The notes beneath the pieces are model-generated. The model was given only the letters and a program-made list of their open reading frames with translations. It searched no databases and had not been told where the DNA came from. A stretch of DNA of 21,225 bases from NCBI GenBank assembly GCA_003446605.1, contig DMDF01000080.1:1-21225 (forward strand), given 5' to 3'. Shown in pieces: positions 7,188 to 15,310 of the stretch. Within the stretch, counting starts at the first letter, position 1. Every line of letters starts with the position of its first letter. This DNA comes from Anaerolineaceae bacterium (GTDB lineage Bacteria; Chloroflexota; Anaerolineae; Anaerolineales; Anaerolineaceae). The translations under genes and the position numbers were made by a program.

Positions 7188-8147
7188 TCATTCCTCCACA
7201 TAGATATTCCTGAAAAGATCTTCATCGGCAGGTTCAGGGCTATTATCGGCGAACTCTACTGCTTCCATGATTTCCTGAGCAGCTTCCTCATCGATTTCAT
7301 CCAGTCTTTTCTCTTGAACACCTTCTTTTTGGATCAGGAATTTTCGGAATCGGTCAATTGGTCCATTTTCAACATATTTTTTAACTTCATCTTTGCTGCG
7401 GTATCGTTCTGGATCCCCCATGGAGTGACCTTTAAAACGATAGGTACGTGCCTCCACAAATTGCGGACCGCTTCCCTCGCGGATCTCCTGCAGCCGCGCT
7501 GCAACTATATCCCGCACGGCTAACACATCCATACCATCTACATCATATGCAGGCATGCCATAACCACATGCTTTTTGAATGATATTGGATACTGCCGAAG
7601 CTCGTTCCGGAGAGGTCCCCATGCCATATTGATTATTTTCGCAGATCCATAATACGGGTAGTTTCCATACCATTGCCATGTTCACCCCCTCATGGAAAAA
7701 GCCTATATTGGTGGCTCCTTCTCCGAACATGCAGATCGTGACTGCATCTCGTTTTTCCATTTTATCTGCTAATGCCAATCCGGTTGCGATGGGGATATGC
7801 GCACCAACGATGGCATGCCCTCCCCAGAAATTGCGGGTGATGTCAGCCATGTGCATTGATCCGCCTCGCCCTTTTGAAATTCCCGTTGCTTTGCCCATTA
7901 ATTCAGCTACGATCTGATTCACCGGGATTCCTGCATTGACTGCCACTCCATGGTCGCGATACGCAGTGATTACATGGTCTCGTTCCTCACGTGCAGCTAG
8001 AATGCCTGTGCTTACGGCTTCCTCGCCAATGTACAGGTGTAAAAAACCGCCAACTTTTCCTGCCTGATAAAGTTCTGCCGCTTTCTCTTCCAGATGGCGA
8101 ATAAGAACCATTTGTTTATAGATGTCAAGATATTCCCCGTTCACCAT
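7188..8147 (-). CDS. pdhA: 2-oxoacid dehydrogenase E1 component, alpha subunit
   Basis: A 319-residue thiamine-diphosphate-binding E1alpha. The cofactor motif is GEGATN (142-147), ending after 26 residues in ENNQYG (170-175). The metal-ligand Asp of the usual GDG is a Glu, as also found in branched-chain E1alpha subunits. KGHSMGDPERYR (239-250) is the phosphorylation-loop region. YIGEEAVSTG (39-48) and the TAYRDHG segment (61-67) are other family signatures. First gene of the three-gene operon. AAAGGAG on the minus strand (8156-8162) precedes the ATG. No E3 or lipoate gene follows, so lipoamide dehydrogenase must come from elsewhere. Confidence 0.93.
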   Translation of the reverse strand: MVNGEYLDIYKQMVLIRHLEEKAAELYQAGKVGGFLHLYIGEEAVSTGILAAREERDHVITAYRDHGVAVNAGIPVNQIVAELMGKATGISKGRGGSMHMADITRNFWGGHAIVGAHIPIATGLALADKMEKRDAVTICMFGEGATNIGFFHEGVNMAMVWKLPVLWICENNQYGMGTSPERASAVSNIIQKACGYGMPAYDVDGMDVLAVRDIVAARLQEIREGSGPQFVEARTYRFKGHSMGDPERYRSKDEVKKYVENGPIDRFRKFLIQKEGVQEKRLDEIDEEAAQEIMEAVEFADNSPEPADEDLFRNIYVEE

Positions 8148-8196
8148 TCTTCATTCTCCTTTCGAATCAATCCACTTAAAGAGGATATCTTATTTC

Positions 8197-8202
8197 ATTA
8201 TA
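8197..8202 (-). promoter_or_regulatory. Candidate -10 box for the E1alpha-E1beta-E2 operon
   Basis: A perfect TATAAT on the minus strand about 43 bases ahead of the E1alpha ATG after allowing for the start point. The hexamer 17 bases further upstream (TTCTGT) is a poor -35, so the assignment rests on the -10 and its position. Confidence 0.4.
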
Positions 8203-8293
8203 AGAAGAAAAAGTAGGATACAGAATTTATAAAGTATTAACATTTAAAGTGAATACGGAGCGTGTTTGGTTCCCAATTCACATAGAAACTCTA

Positions 8294-8728
8294 TCAAGAA
8301 AGTTTTGAGGTGCAGTGTGGACAGCGTGTAGCTTGGAGTGGGATTTCAGTGTAGCAGTACGGGCAGTTCTTGGTGGTTGCCTTGATGGGCTCGGTTTTAG
8401 ATTGGTTTAAACGATTGATCTGTTTGATCACGATGAACAATACCAATGCGATAATAATAAATTCCATCACCTGATTCAAGAAAACGCCATAATTTAATGT
8501 AACTGCCCCGGCATTTTGTGCATCCTGCAGAGTCTTGTAAGAATCACCGCTAAGGGTCACAAATAGGTTGCTGAAATCTACTTTACCTATTAACAGCCCT
8601 ATAGGTGGCATGATGATGTCATTGACCAGGGAACTGATGATTTTCCCAAATGTGCTACCAAGGATGACCCCGATAGCTAAATCAATAACACTCCCGCGTT
8701 GGATAAATTCTTTGAATTCCTTTAACAT
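8294..8728 (-). CDS. mscL: Large-conductance mechanosensitive channel MscL with a zinc-ribbon tail
   Basis: A 144-residue MscL. The N-terminal helix and TM1 (MLKEFKEFIQRGSVIDLAIG, 1-20, then VILGSTFGKIISSLVNDIIMPP) are canonical. A periplasmic loop (about 48-80) and TM2 (about 84-103) follow. The channel opens under membrane tension to release solutes during osmotic downshock. After TM2, the usual C-terminal helical bundle is replaced or followed by a CxxC-x10-CxxC motif (C122, C125, C136, C139) like a zinc ribbon. The chosen start, MLKEF, has AAAGGAG upstream and matches the family N-terminus. An open frame 26 codons further upstream has no such support and would cross the promoter. Confidence 0.93.
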   Translation of the reverse strand: MLKEFKEFIQRGSVIDLAIGVILGSTFGKIISSLVNDIIMPPIGLLIGKVDFSNLFVTLSGDSYKTLQDAQNAGAVTLNYGVFLNQVMEFIIIALVLFIVIKQINRLNQSKTEPIKATTKNCPYCYTEIPLQATRCPHCTSKLS

Positions 8729-8737
8729 ACTGACTCC

Positions 8738-8766
8738 TTTATATTGAATCGAATAATCAATGTCAA
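8738..8766 (-). promoter_or_regulatory. mscL promoter with near-consensus -35 and -10
   Basis: On the minus strand TTGACA (8766-8761), a 17-base spacer and TATAAA (8743-8738) form a sigma-70-type promoter with a perfect -35. The -10 box overlaps the AAAGGAG ribosome binding site (8739-8733), and the start codon begins only 10 bases after the -10. Initiation 6-8 bases downstream would give an mRNA with a leader of only a few bases. Confidence 0.72.
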
Positions 8767-9011
8767 TGCTATCATGTTGAATGGAACACGGGAGAGTGCA
8801 TACCAAGGGTCATCGAACGTGTGAATGGTCATTTATTATATATATTTTATCTATGATAGTTCTCGTCACTACTATAAAAATCGTATATTATATCTATAAT
8901 ACGTCTTGTTAATGATAAAATACAGCGAGTTATTAATGAGATATCTATGCCAATAGAATCGGGACATTGAAGATAACCCTCGCCGTCAAATAAAACTGGA
9001 ATAATGAAAGA
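8767..9011. other. AT-rich divergent intergenic region upstream of the glycosyltransferase
   Basis: There is no convincing ORF here. The stretch from about 8830 to 8940 is very AT-rich. It contains a plus-strand TATAAT at 8895-8900 without a good -35, and a TTGTTA (8906-8911) with TATTAA 19 bases on. Either could drive the gene at 9012, but neither is strong. No terminator-like hairpin is seen. Confidence 0.4.
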
Positions 9012-11063
9012 ATGAATGACACGATTTATGCGCTAGCACGAACCGCATTAGCGCTTTACCCATATCTTTATGCTCTGGCAGTTATAGTCGGTGTTGTTTT
9101 CACCGTCAGTGGCTTTACCGATATCATCTTTGATATCTATTTTATCTTTCGCTCTGTGCGCCGTTTCTTCCTATCAAAGAATTGGCCTAAACTAACGCTT
9201 GAGCGATTGGAAGCACGTGAACAGCAGAAGATCGCGTTGATTATAGCTTGCTGGCATGAAGAGGCGGTTATTGCGAAAACATTAACCAATGCGTGTGAAT
9301 CTATCCATTATCGAAACTATGATATTTTTATTGGAACTTATCCAAATGACCCCGATACACAACGGGAAGTGGATAAGGTTGCTAAAATATACCCGCAGGT
9401 GCATAAAGTTGTAACTGCTGATGATGGACCTACCAATAAAGCCTCAAATCTTAACCAGGTTTTCGAAGCTATTGAAGATTACGAGAGAAAGACCGGTTTG
9501 CAGTATGAGATCATCATCATGCATGATTCTGAAGATGTGATTCATCCGTATGAATTCCTGGTTTCTAATTATTTGATTCCTCGCATGGATCTGGTACAGG
9601 TTCCTGTCTTTCCAATGGCTGTGCCCTCAAAACATTGGACCCATTGGACTTATGCAGATGAATTTGCCGAAAACCATACTAAACTGCTGCTGGTACGTGA
9701 ATACATCGGCGGTTTCGTACCGTCTGCGGGTGTAGGTACTTCCTTCACCAAACGTGCCTTTGAGCTGTTTGCATTAGAAAATGAAAAAAAGATTTTCACC
9801 CCCGGATCGTTAACAGAGGATTATGAATTGGGTTTACGTATGAATTTACGAGGGTATAAAGCAGCTTTTGTGTTGATTCATCTACCGCCAGAAAGTGATG
9901 GGAAAAAAAGGAAAAGACTTGTCTCTGACTGGGTAGCTACACGGGCTTTTTTCCCTTTGGAATTCAAAAGGGCAGTACGTCAGAAAACTCGTTGGAATAT
10001 TGGCATCGTCCTGCAAAGTTGGCAGAACATTGGTTGGGCAGGCAATGCGACCATTCGCTGGAATTTGTTTCAGGATCGAAAGGCTCTATTTACCACCCCG
10101 GCAAACTTCTTTGGGTACTTCGTCTTTGCGTATTTCATTTTTTACCAGATATTGCGTGCCTACTTTGCAGAATATATGCCGCCGTTGATTGTGAAGGGAA
10201 CATTCTTGTGGTATTTAACGGTTATTTCTACCTTTTTCATGATATGGCGTTCCATCAACCGCGCTTATGCTGTTGCAAAGATCTACGGTCTCTGGGCGAG
10301 CATCCTGTCAATCCCTCGTTCTATTTGGGGGAATGTGATCAACTTTTTCGCTCTTTCACGGGCGATTATTCAGTACGCCACAAGCCGTTTGCGGAAGCAG
10401 CAAATGCATTGGGATAAGACCGACCACGAATTTCCGTCGGAAGTGATTGAAGAAGAACGTACTTCACAGGATTTGCGGTCGAATATGTTTGAATCTGAAA
10501 CACAGAAAACAGAAATTGATCGAGATACCATTGTCAAAGATTTTAATCAGGTAATGGAAACGGGAAATATTACGGAAAAAGTAACGGCGATTAAAAAGAT
10601 CGATCGTGCGACTGGTTCCATCCTTTTTACGTATCTCGTGAAATATTACAATGATCCGGACTGGCAGGTGCGCGGAGAATTCTGCCGCACGTGCAGTTAC
10701 TTGCGTTATGCTCAGGCTATTCCCTACCTTCACGAATTAGCGAGCGACTCTGATTGGACTGTTCGCAGTAATGCTGTTAGAGCTTTGGGTAAAATGGGCG
10801 AGATTGGGGAAGTAGAATTGCTGGATATTTTGCGGGGTGATGATCATTATGCCAGTGAGGCAGCGCAGGTTATTCTTGAACATCAAGCGTTCTTTAAACA
10901 AAATGTTCGTCGTTTATTATCATCGGATAAGCAGGAAATCAAACGGGGGCTTAGCTTTTTAGAAGATCTGCGAAGTTATGGAAAATCCAAACTCGCAGAG
11001 CAATTGTTGAACTTGTATCGTGAGGGCAACGTAAAGGAAATTCAAGTTTTCCTCGGGGATTGA
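9012..11063 (+). CDS. NfrB-like membrane glycosyltransferase (GT2) with C-terminal HEAT repeats
   Basis: A 683-residue protein. One N-terminal membrane segment (about 13-48) is followed by a cytoplasmic GT2 domain (about 70-345). It has the nucleotide-binding DDG (137-139), the metal-binding HDSED (171-175), the catalytic TED (268-270) and QKTRW (324-328), a QxxRW motif of processive synthases. Three or so membrane segments follow (about 365-385, 395-412, 425-450). The arrangement and sequence resemble NfrB, the inner-membrane synthase of an exopolysaccharide used as a phage receptor. E. coli NfrB ends with a c-di-GMP-binding MshEN domain. Here the cytoplasmic tail (about 525-680) instead shows HEAT/PBS-lyase-like repeats, such as DPDWQVRGEF and DSDWTVRSNAVRALGKMG. 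The neighbouring GGDEF and HD-GYP genes make a c-di-GMP link plausible. The ATG at 9012 has only a weak GAAAG upstream. Sugar donor and product are unknown. Confidence 0.85.
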   Translation: MNDTIYALARTALALYPYLYALAVIVGVVFTVSGFTDIIFDIYFIFRSVRRFFLSKNWPKLTLERLEAREQQKIALIIACWHEEAVIAKTLTNACESIHYRNYDIFIGTYPNDPDTQREVDKVAKIYPQVHKVVTADDGPTNKASNLNQVFEAIEDYERKTGLQYEIIIMHDSEDVIHPYEFLVSNYLIPRMDLVQVPVFPMAVPSKHWTHWTYADEFAENHTKLLLVREYIGGFVPSAGVGTSFTKRAFELFALENEKKIFTPGSLTEDYELGLRMNLRGYKAAFVLIHLPPESDGKKRKRLVSDWVATRAFFPLEFKRAVRQKTRWNIGIVLQSWQNIGWAGNATIRWNLFQDRKALFTTPANFFGYFVFAYFIFYQILRAYFAEYMPPLIVKGTFLWYLTVISTFFMIWRSINRAYAVAKIYGLWASILSIPRSIWGNVINFFALSRAIIQYATSRLRKQQMHWDKTDHEFPSEVIEEERTSQDLRSNMFESETQKTEIDRDTIVKDFNQVMETGNITEKVTAIKKIDRATGSILFTYLVKYYNDPDWQVRGEFCRTCSYLRYAQAIPYLHELASDSDWTVRSNAVRALGKMGEIGEVELLDILRGDDHYASEAAQVILEHQAFFKQNVRRLLSSDKQEIKRGLSFLEDLRSYGKSKLAEQLLNLYREGNVKEIQVFLGD

Positions 11064-11069
11064 AAGTTG

Positions 11070-13568
11070 TCATAGTTTTTTAAACAGCTCGTTCTTGATC
11101 AATTTCATAAAAAGATCAACGATCTGTGGATCAAACTGTAATCCTTTTTGATTCTCGATATATTCCAATGTTTTTTTCGCGGTCCAGGCTTTTCGATAAG
11201 GGCGATCTGATGTCAGTGCATCCCACACATCGATCACCGAGAAGATGCGTGCCGATAGAGGGATTTCTTCTCTTCTTAACTGGCGTGGATATCCACTCCC
11301 ATTCCACCATTCATGGTGACAATATGGGATATCCAATGCGGGGCGTAGATGTGTGATTGGATTGATCAGATTATAGGCAAACACAGGGTGTTTGCGCATG
11401 ATCTCCCATTCTTTTGGGTTGAGAGGTCCTGGTTTCAATAAAATGGAATCGGGAATCCCCATTTTCCCAATATCGTGCAGCAGTGCTCCACGGCGGATAT
11501 GAATTAAATCCTTTTCTGCTACTCCCAGTAGCTGTGCCATGCGGACTGTCATTTCAACAACGCGCTGGGTGTGACCTTCCGTTTCCTGGTCTCTCATATC
11601 CAGTGCACGCGTCCACCCCTCGAGGGTGGTGTCGTACGCCAGGGTTAATTCGATGTTAGAGCGCTGCAAGTCTTCCAGTAGGGTGGTATTGTCAATGGCG
11701 ATGGCTGCCTGCCCGGCAAGAGTCTCAAGAAAATAGATCCACTCCTGGTCTGGCGTAATAAGAGAGCGGTTGAAAATATCCAGCACCCCTTTCACCTGCC
11801 CTTTTGCGATCAAAGGGACACTGTAGAAACTGAGAAAGCCTTCTTCTTGTAAAAGGGGCAAATATGCCATATTATCGTCCGCCTCAAAGAGGTTCAATGC
11901 TTGCACCAGGTGCCTTTCCATGGTGGCTTGCCCTGAAATGCCTTCTCCCAAACGAAGATGATAGGATTCTATGGTGCGCGTGCGGAAACCTCTACCGGCT
12001 GCGTAATTCAACAACTGGGTTTGAGGATTTAACAGTAATACTGCAGCTGCATCAACATTCAGCTTTTCTACAACCTGATCAAGCAAAATATTCAAGGTTA
12101 CCCGGAGATCGAGACTTGAATTGATGACCAGGTCGATATCATGCAGTGCCGAAAGCCTTTCCAGTTGGCTTTGCGTTTGCTCCAGCAATCGGGCATTTTC
12201 CATGGTAATCGCGATCTGAGATCCTAAAGATTCCAGCAGATGCAGATGTTTTTCATCAAAAATATTAGGTGTGAAGGATTGGATGGACATTGCTCCGATC
12301 GTTTTACCGCGAATTGTGAGAGGAATACCCAGCCAGGATCGAGAAGGTTTATCTCCATGGATGGGTTTGGTAGGGGGTTTCTCCTTTTGAAGATCTTTGA
12401 TGAGTAGAGGGCGTTGGTGTTTGATGATCCACCCGACCATGCCTCCTTGATCGACCGGGAATTGAGCTCCTTCCCAATCGGTAAGTTTTTCGTCGTTCTC
12501 GATGGCGGACACAACGTAATACTCATCATTTTGTTTGGTCGTTTTTACGATGACAAATGTATCCATTGGAAGGATCGTCTTGATCCGGTCATAGACGGTA
12601 GCAATGAGCTTTTCAGATTCGAGGATGCTGGAAGTAGCTATTGCGATTTCATAAAGAAGGCTGATTTCTTTGGTTTGCTGTTGGGTGGATTCGAAGAGTT
12701 GGATTTTATCTATAGCAGTGGATAATGTTGAAGAAAAAGTTGTCAGGAGGGTAATGTCATCTTGTGAAAAATAATTTGGTTTGCTGCTTTCAGCATTGAT
12801 TACTCCGATTGCTTTGTTGTGCAGCTGAATTGGAACTGCCACTTCTGACTGGGTCTTATCATCAAAATTAACATAGAAGGTATCTTTTGAAACATCAGCA
12901 CATAGATATGGTTTTTGGGTTGAAAATACATGCCCTAAGATCCCTTCTGTAGAGGGGATGAGTCGATCCTCTGTTTTTTTGTGGGATATACCCTGATACG
13001 AATCATGCATGCAAAGTGATCTACCTTCCTTATCTAAAAGGTAGATCCCATAATTATTCAAATCAAATACACTGGTCAATAACTTTGTTGCATCATCCAG
13101 CAGCTCATCCAGCGAATGTGATTTGGTCGCCGATAGGGTAATTCCATGCAAAATTTCTAATTCTGTAAGTTGACGTTTTAGAGAAGCTTCGTTATTCATT
13201 TGGTCAGTAATATTTTCTCCGATACAAATAAAATTAACTCTGGGGTTATCTTCGTTATTTGACTGGGCTATATTCCATTTTATTGTGATACTTTTTCCGT
13301 TTTTAATTTTAATTGGGGTTATAAAATTCTGAGTGGGCATTTTCTCATGTGTATAACCGTCAAATAACTCCCGTATATTTTCTCGCAGAGATGGTTCAAT
13401 CAAGACCTGGACCCATGATTTCCCTAACAACTCCCTCTTTGAATAACCGGTCAAATCTATTAAAGGGAAGTTGATATATGCAATCTCCGACTGGTCATTC
13501 ACGAGCATAACCGGAAAGGGATAATTGTTAAAAATGGAACCAAATTGTAGGTTTGTATTATCAACCAT
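11070..13568 (-). CDS. PAS-GAF-GAF-GAF-HD-GYP protein, probable c-di-GMP phosphodiesterase
   Basis: An 832-residue soluble signalling protein. A PAS domain (about 8-122, with the IDLTGYSKRELLG core) precedes three GAF domains (about 145-295, 310-465, 475-640). Each GAF ends in the typical AIAI/AITMENARLL-like helix. The output domain (about 645-832) is HD-GYP: the HD pair in LLHDIGK (H698, D699), the metal-binding HHE (751-753) and GSGYP (757-761), followed by DVWDALTSDRPYRKAW. All key residues for hydrolysis of c-di-GMP are present. There is no membrane segment or receiver domain, so input must be a cytoplasmic small molecule or redox signal. The gene is convergent with the glycosyltransferase (6-base gap) and divergent from the GGDEF gene. 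Confidence 0.9.
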   Translation of the reverse strand: MVDNTNLQFGSIFNNYPFPVMLVNDQSEIAYINFPLIDLTGYSKRELLGKSWVQVLIEPSLRENIRELFDGYTHEKMPTQNFITPIKIKNGKSITIKWNIAQSNNEDNPRVNFICIGENITDQMNNEASLKRQLTELEILHGITLSATKSHSLDELLDDATKLLTSVFDLNNYGIYLLDKEGRSLCMHDSYQGISHKKTEDRLIPSTEGILGHVFSTQKPYLCADVSKDTFYVNFDDKTQSEVAVPIQLHNKAIGVINAESSKPNYFSQDDITLLTTFSSTLSTAIDKIQLFESTQQQTKEISLLYEIAIATSSILESEKLIATVYDRIKTILPMDTFVIVKTTKQNDEYYVVSAIENDEKLTDWEGAQFPVDQGGMVGWIIKHQRPLLIKDLQKEKPPTKPIHGDKPSRSWLGIPLTIRGKTIGAMSIQSFTPNIFDEKHLHLLESLGSQIAITMENARLLEQTQSQLERLSALHDIDLVINSSLDLRVTLNILLDQVVEKLNVDAAAVLLLNPQTQLLNYAAGRGFRTRTIESYHLRLGEGISGQATMERHLVQALNLFEADDNMAYLPLLQEEGFLSFYSVPLIAKGQVKGVLDIFNRSLITPDQEWIYFLETLAGQAAIAIDNTTLLEDLQRSNIELTLAYDTTLEGWTRALDMRDQETEGHTQRVVEMTVRMAQLLGVAEKDLIHIRRGALLHDIGKMGIPDSILLKPGPLNPKEWEIMRKHPVFAYNLINPITHLRPALDIPYCHHEWWNGSGYPRQLRREEIPLSARIFSVIDVWDALTSDRPYRKAWTAKKTLEYIENQKGLQFDPQIVDLFMKLIKNELFKKL

Positions 13569-13601
13569 AAATGAGTCTGAATCCCTAACCTAAATACAAA
13601 A

Positions 13602-13654
13602 CGCCTATCCACGTTTTAATGGGTAACATCTATCCTATAATAACGTGCTAGGCG
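13602..13654 (-). repeat. Inverted repeat in the leader of the HD-GYP gene, possible attenuator
   Basis: CGCCTA-TC-CACGTT (13602-13615) pairs with AACGTG-C-TAGGCG (13642-13654), giving 12 base pairs with a small internal bulge and a 26-base loop. Read on the minus strand, the stem is followed by TTTTGTATTT and ends about 34 bases before the HD-GYP start codon. This is the shape of a weak terminator or attenuator. A protein-binding operator is also possible. Confidence 0.45.
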
Positions 13655-13725
13655 CCCTCCGAGCAATTACTTCTATCATTATAAATGAAAATGATTATAT
13701 GGATAGTATTTCCTATATTTTTTTG

Positions 13726-13731
13726 TATAAT
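13726..13731 (+). promoter_or_regulatory. Candidate -10 box for the GGDEF gene
   Basis: A perfect TATAAT, about 94 bases before the proposed GTG start, follows a T run. No recognisable -35 lies 16-18 bases upstream. Minus-strand TATAAT boxes at 13678-13683 and 13694-13699 are similar candidates for the divergent HD-GYP gene, so this 257-base region probably holds both promoters. Confidence 0.35.
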
Positions 13732-13825
13732 AGTAAAACATATATTAAAAGAGAAGCATTGAGGGTTGTAACAGCGGGGTCTCGTTTTTCACAATGATGG
13801 TACAAGATAAAACAGAGAGGTCTTG

Positions 13826-15310
13826 GTGGAGGGCACTAGACAAACTATTCTAATATTTAATGCACAACCGGCGATTGCTGAGAGAGTCTATCAATTAATT
13901 AGGGATAGCTCTTGTCATGAATTTAACCTTATATTGGTGGATTATAAAGTAAATCTTGAAAAAATTCTCAATAAAAATAATCTCTCAATTATCCTGTTTT
14001 GCGCATCGGTTCCGGAAGTTTTCCAGGAGGGATTAAAAAGGATCGATGATTGTGGTGTTAGAGTTCCTGTTCTATGCATTATCCCTTCTGCAATATCTGC
14101 ATTAACCTCCATGCTGAAGGACAGGGGTTTTCCTGATCCTATGGTGGTTTCAGAGTTGACGGAGTGTGCTCTTTTACAGAATATTTTTTATATCATCGAA
14201 AGGGAAAAGATTTCCACGGAAATAATGACCCGTGATGCAATACTCCGTTCGGTTAATTTTGCAGCAGAGAGTTTTTTGAATAATGCTGAATGGAGAAGCT
14301 TTATTAGAGAAGTGCTACAAAAATTAGCGGTTGCCAGCCGCGCTGACCGTGTGGCTATTTTTGAAAATATTAAAAACGAGGATGGTAATATTACCTCAGC
14401 CCGATTGGTAGATTATTGGATGAAAGTTGAGGATACCGATATTCCAGCTGGGATTCCTGGAGAAATCTACACATACACTCAACTGGGAATTGCTCAAAGT
14501 GTCAAAGTTCTGACCACCTCGCGTTATCTACAATCCCATGTGCGTGATTTACCAAAGAAAACACAATCAATCTTTCATTTACTCAAGATAAAATCGGTTC
14601 TTATCATGTCTGTTTTCACCAATGGAGATTGGTGGGGCTTTTTCAGATTTGACCAATGCAGCCAGGAACGCCAATGGAAAGAGATTGAAATTGAAGCCTT
14701 ACATACTGCAGCCAGCATCCTTTCCGCTGCGATCACTCGCCAAAAGACGGATGCTCGCCTTAAACATCTCGCAACCCATGATTTTCTTACGAATTTACCC
14801 AATCGCTTGCTTTTTGAGGATCATTTACAGAGCGCTATCTTACGTTCTCAGCGGTCCAAAAAATGGGTAGGTTTGTACGTGGTTGATCTGGATCATTTCA
14901 AGAAAGTAAATGATGTATATGGGCACCCCTTTGGGGATAAAGTCTTGATTGAAGTGGGGAAACGTTTGCAAGAATCCATCCGAGCGAGTGATACCGTTGC
15001 CCGCATCGGTGGAGATGAATTCATTGTACTTGGTGAAGAATTGACATCACTTGAAGATCTAAAACGGGTAGCCGATAAAATACTGTCTGCTTTTGTAGAA
15101 CCTATTTTATGCGATAATAATAACATACAGGTCTATCCCAGCATTGGTGTGAGTGTTTATCCTATCAATGGTGTGGGCAGAGAAGAATTAATGAGGTTTG
15201 CTGATGTTGCATTGTACAGAGCAAAAAAACAGGGCAACACTTTTAGCATTTCAGAGAATGATCCGGAAAAACAATTATGGCTCGACGACCTACAAAATTA
15301 TGGATCGTAG
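13826..15310 (+). CDS. Diguanylate cyclase: degenerate receiver, GAF-like domain, GGDEF
   Basis: About 494 residues, cytoplasmic. Residues 6-125 have the alternating beta-alpha pattern of a response-regulator receiver (QTILIFNAQ..., IILFCA..., VPVLCIIP), but the acidic pocket and the phospho-acceptor Asp are missing. Residues about 140-305 form a GAF-like domain. The GGDEF domain (about 315-475) starts at HDFLTNLPNRLLF and contains VDLDHFKKVND, the catalytic GGDEF at 395-399 and an RASD I-site five residues before it. It should therefore make c-di-GMP and be product-inhibited. GTG 13826 is preferred over TTG 13823 because GAGAGG ends 5 bases before the GTG but only 2 before the TTG. It probably acts with the divergent HD-GYP gene. 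Confidence 0.9.
   Translation: MEGTRQTILIFNAQPAIAERVYQLIRDSSCHEFNLILVDYKVNLEKILNKNNLSIILFCASVPEVFQEGLKRIDDCGVRVPVLCIIPSAISALTSMLKDRGFPDPMVVSELTECALLQNIFYIIEREKISTEIMTRDAILRSVNFAAESFLNNAEWRSFIREVLQKLAVASRADRVAIFENIKNEDGNITSARLVDYWMKVEDTDIPAGIPGEIYTYTQLGIAQSVKVLTTSRYLQSHVRDLPKKTQSIFHLLKIKSVLIMSVFTNGDWWGFFRFDQCSQERQWKEIEIEALHTAASILSAAITRQKTDARLKHLATHDFLTNLPNRLLFEDHLQSAILRSQRSKKWVGLYVVDLDHFKKVNDVYGHPFGDKVLIEVGKRLQESIRASDTVARIGGDEFIVLGEELTSLEDLKRVADKILSAFVEPILCDNNNIQVYPSIGVSVYPINGVGREELMRFADVALYRAKKQGNTFSISENDPEKQLWLDDLQNYGS

Noticed and set aside
7711..7722. GEG instead of GDG in the E1alpha thiamine motif as a defect
   Set aside because: Glu at this place is also found in functional branched-chain E1alpha subunits and the rest of the motif is intact.
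8729..8806. Longer MscL with 26 extra N-terminal residues
   Set aside because: MLKEFKEF is the canonical MscL N-terminus and the extra codons cross a strong promoter.
13674..13700. Possible Fur box (ATCATT...AATGAT) between the HD-GYP and GGDEF genes
   Set aside because: It has only 6-base arms in very AT-rich sequence, poor fit to the full Fur consensus and no iron gene nearby.
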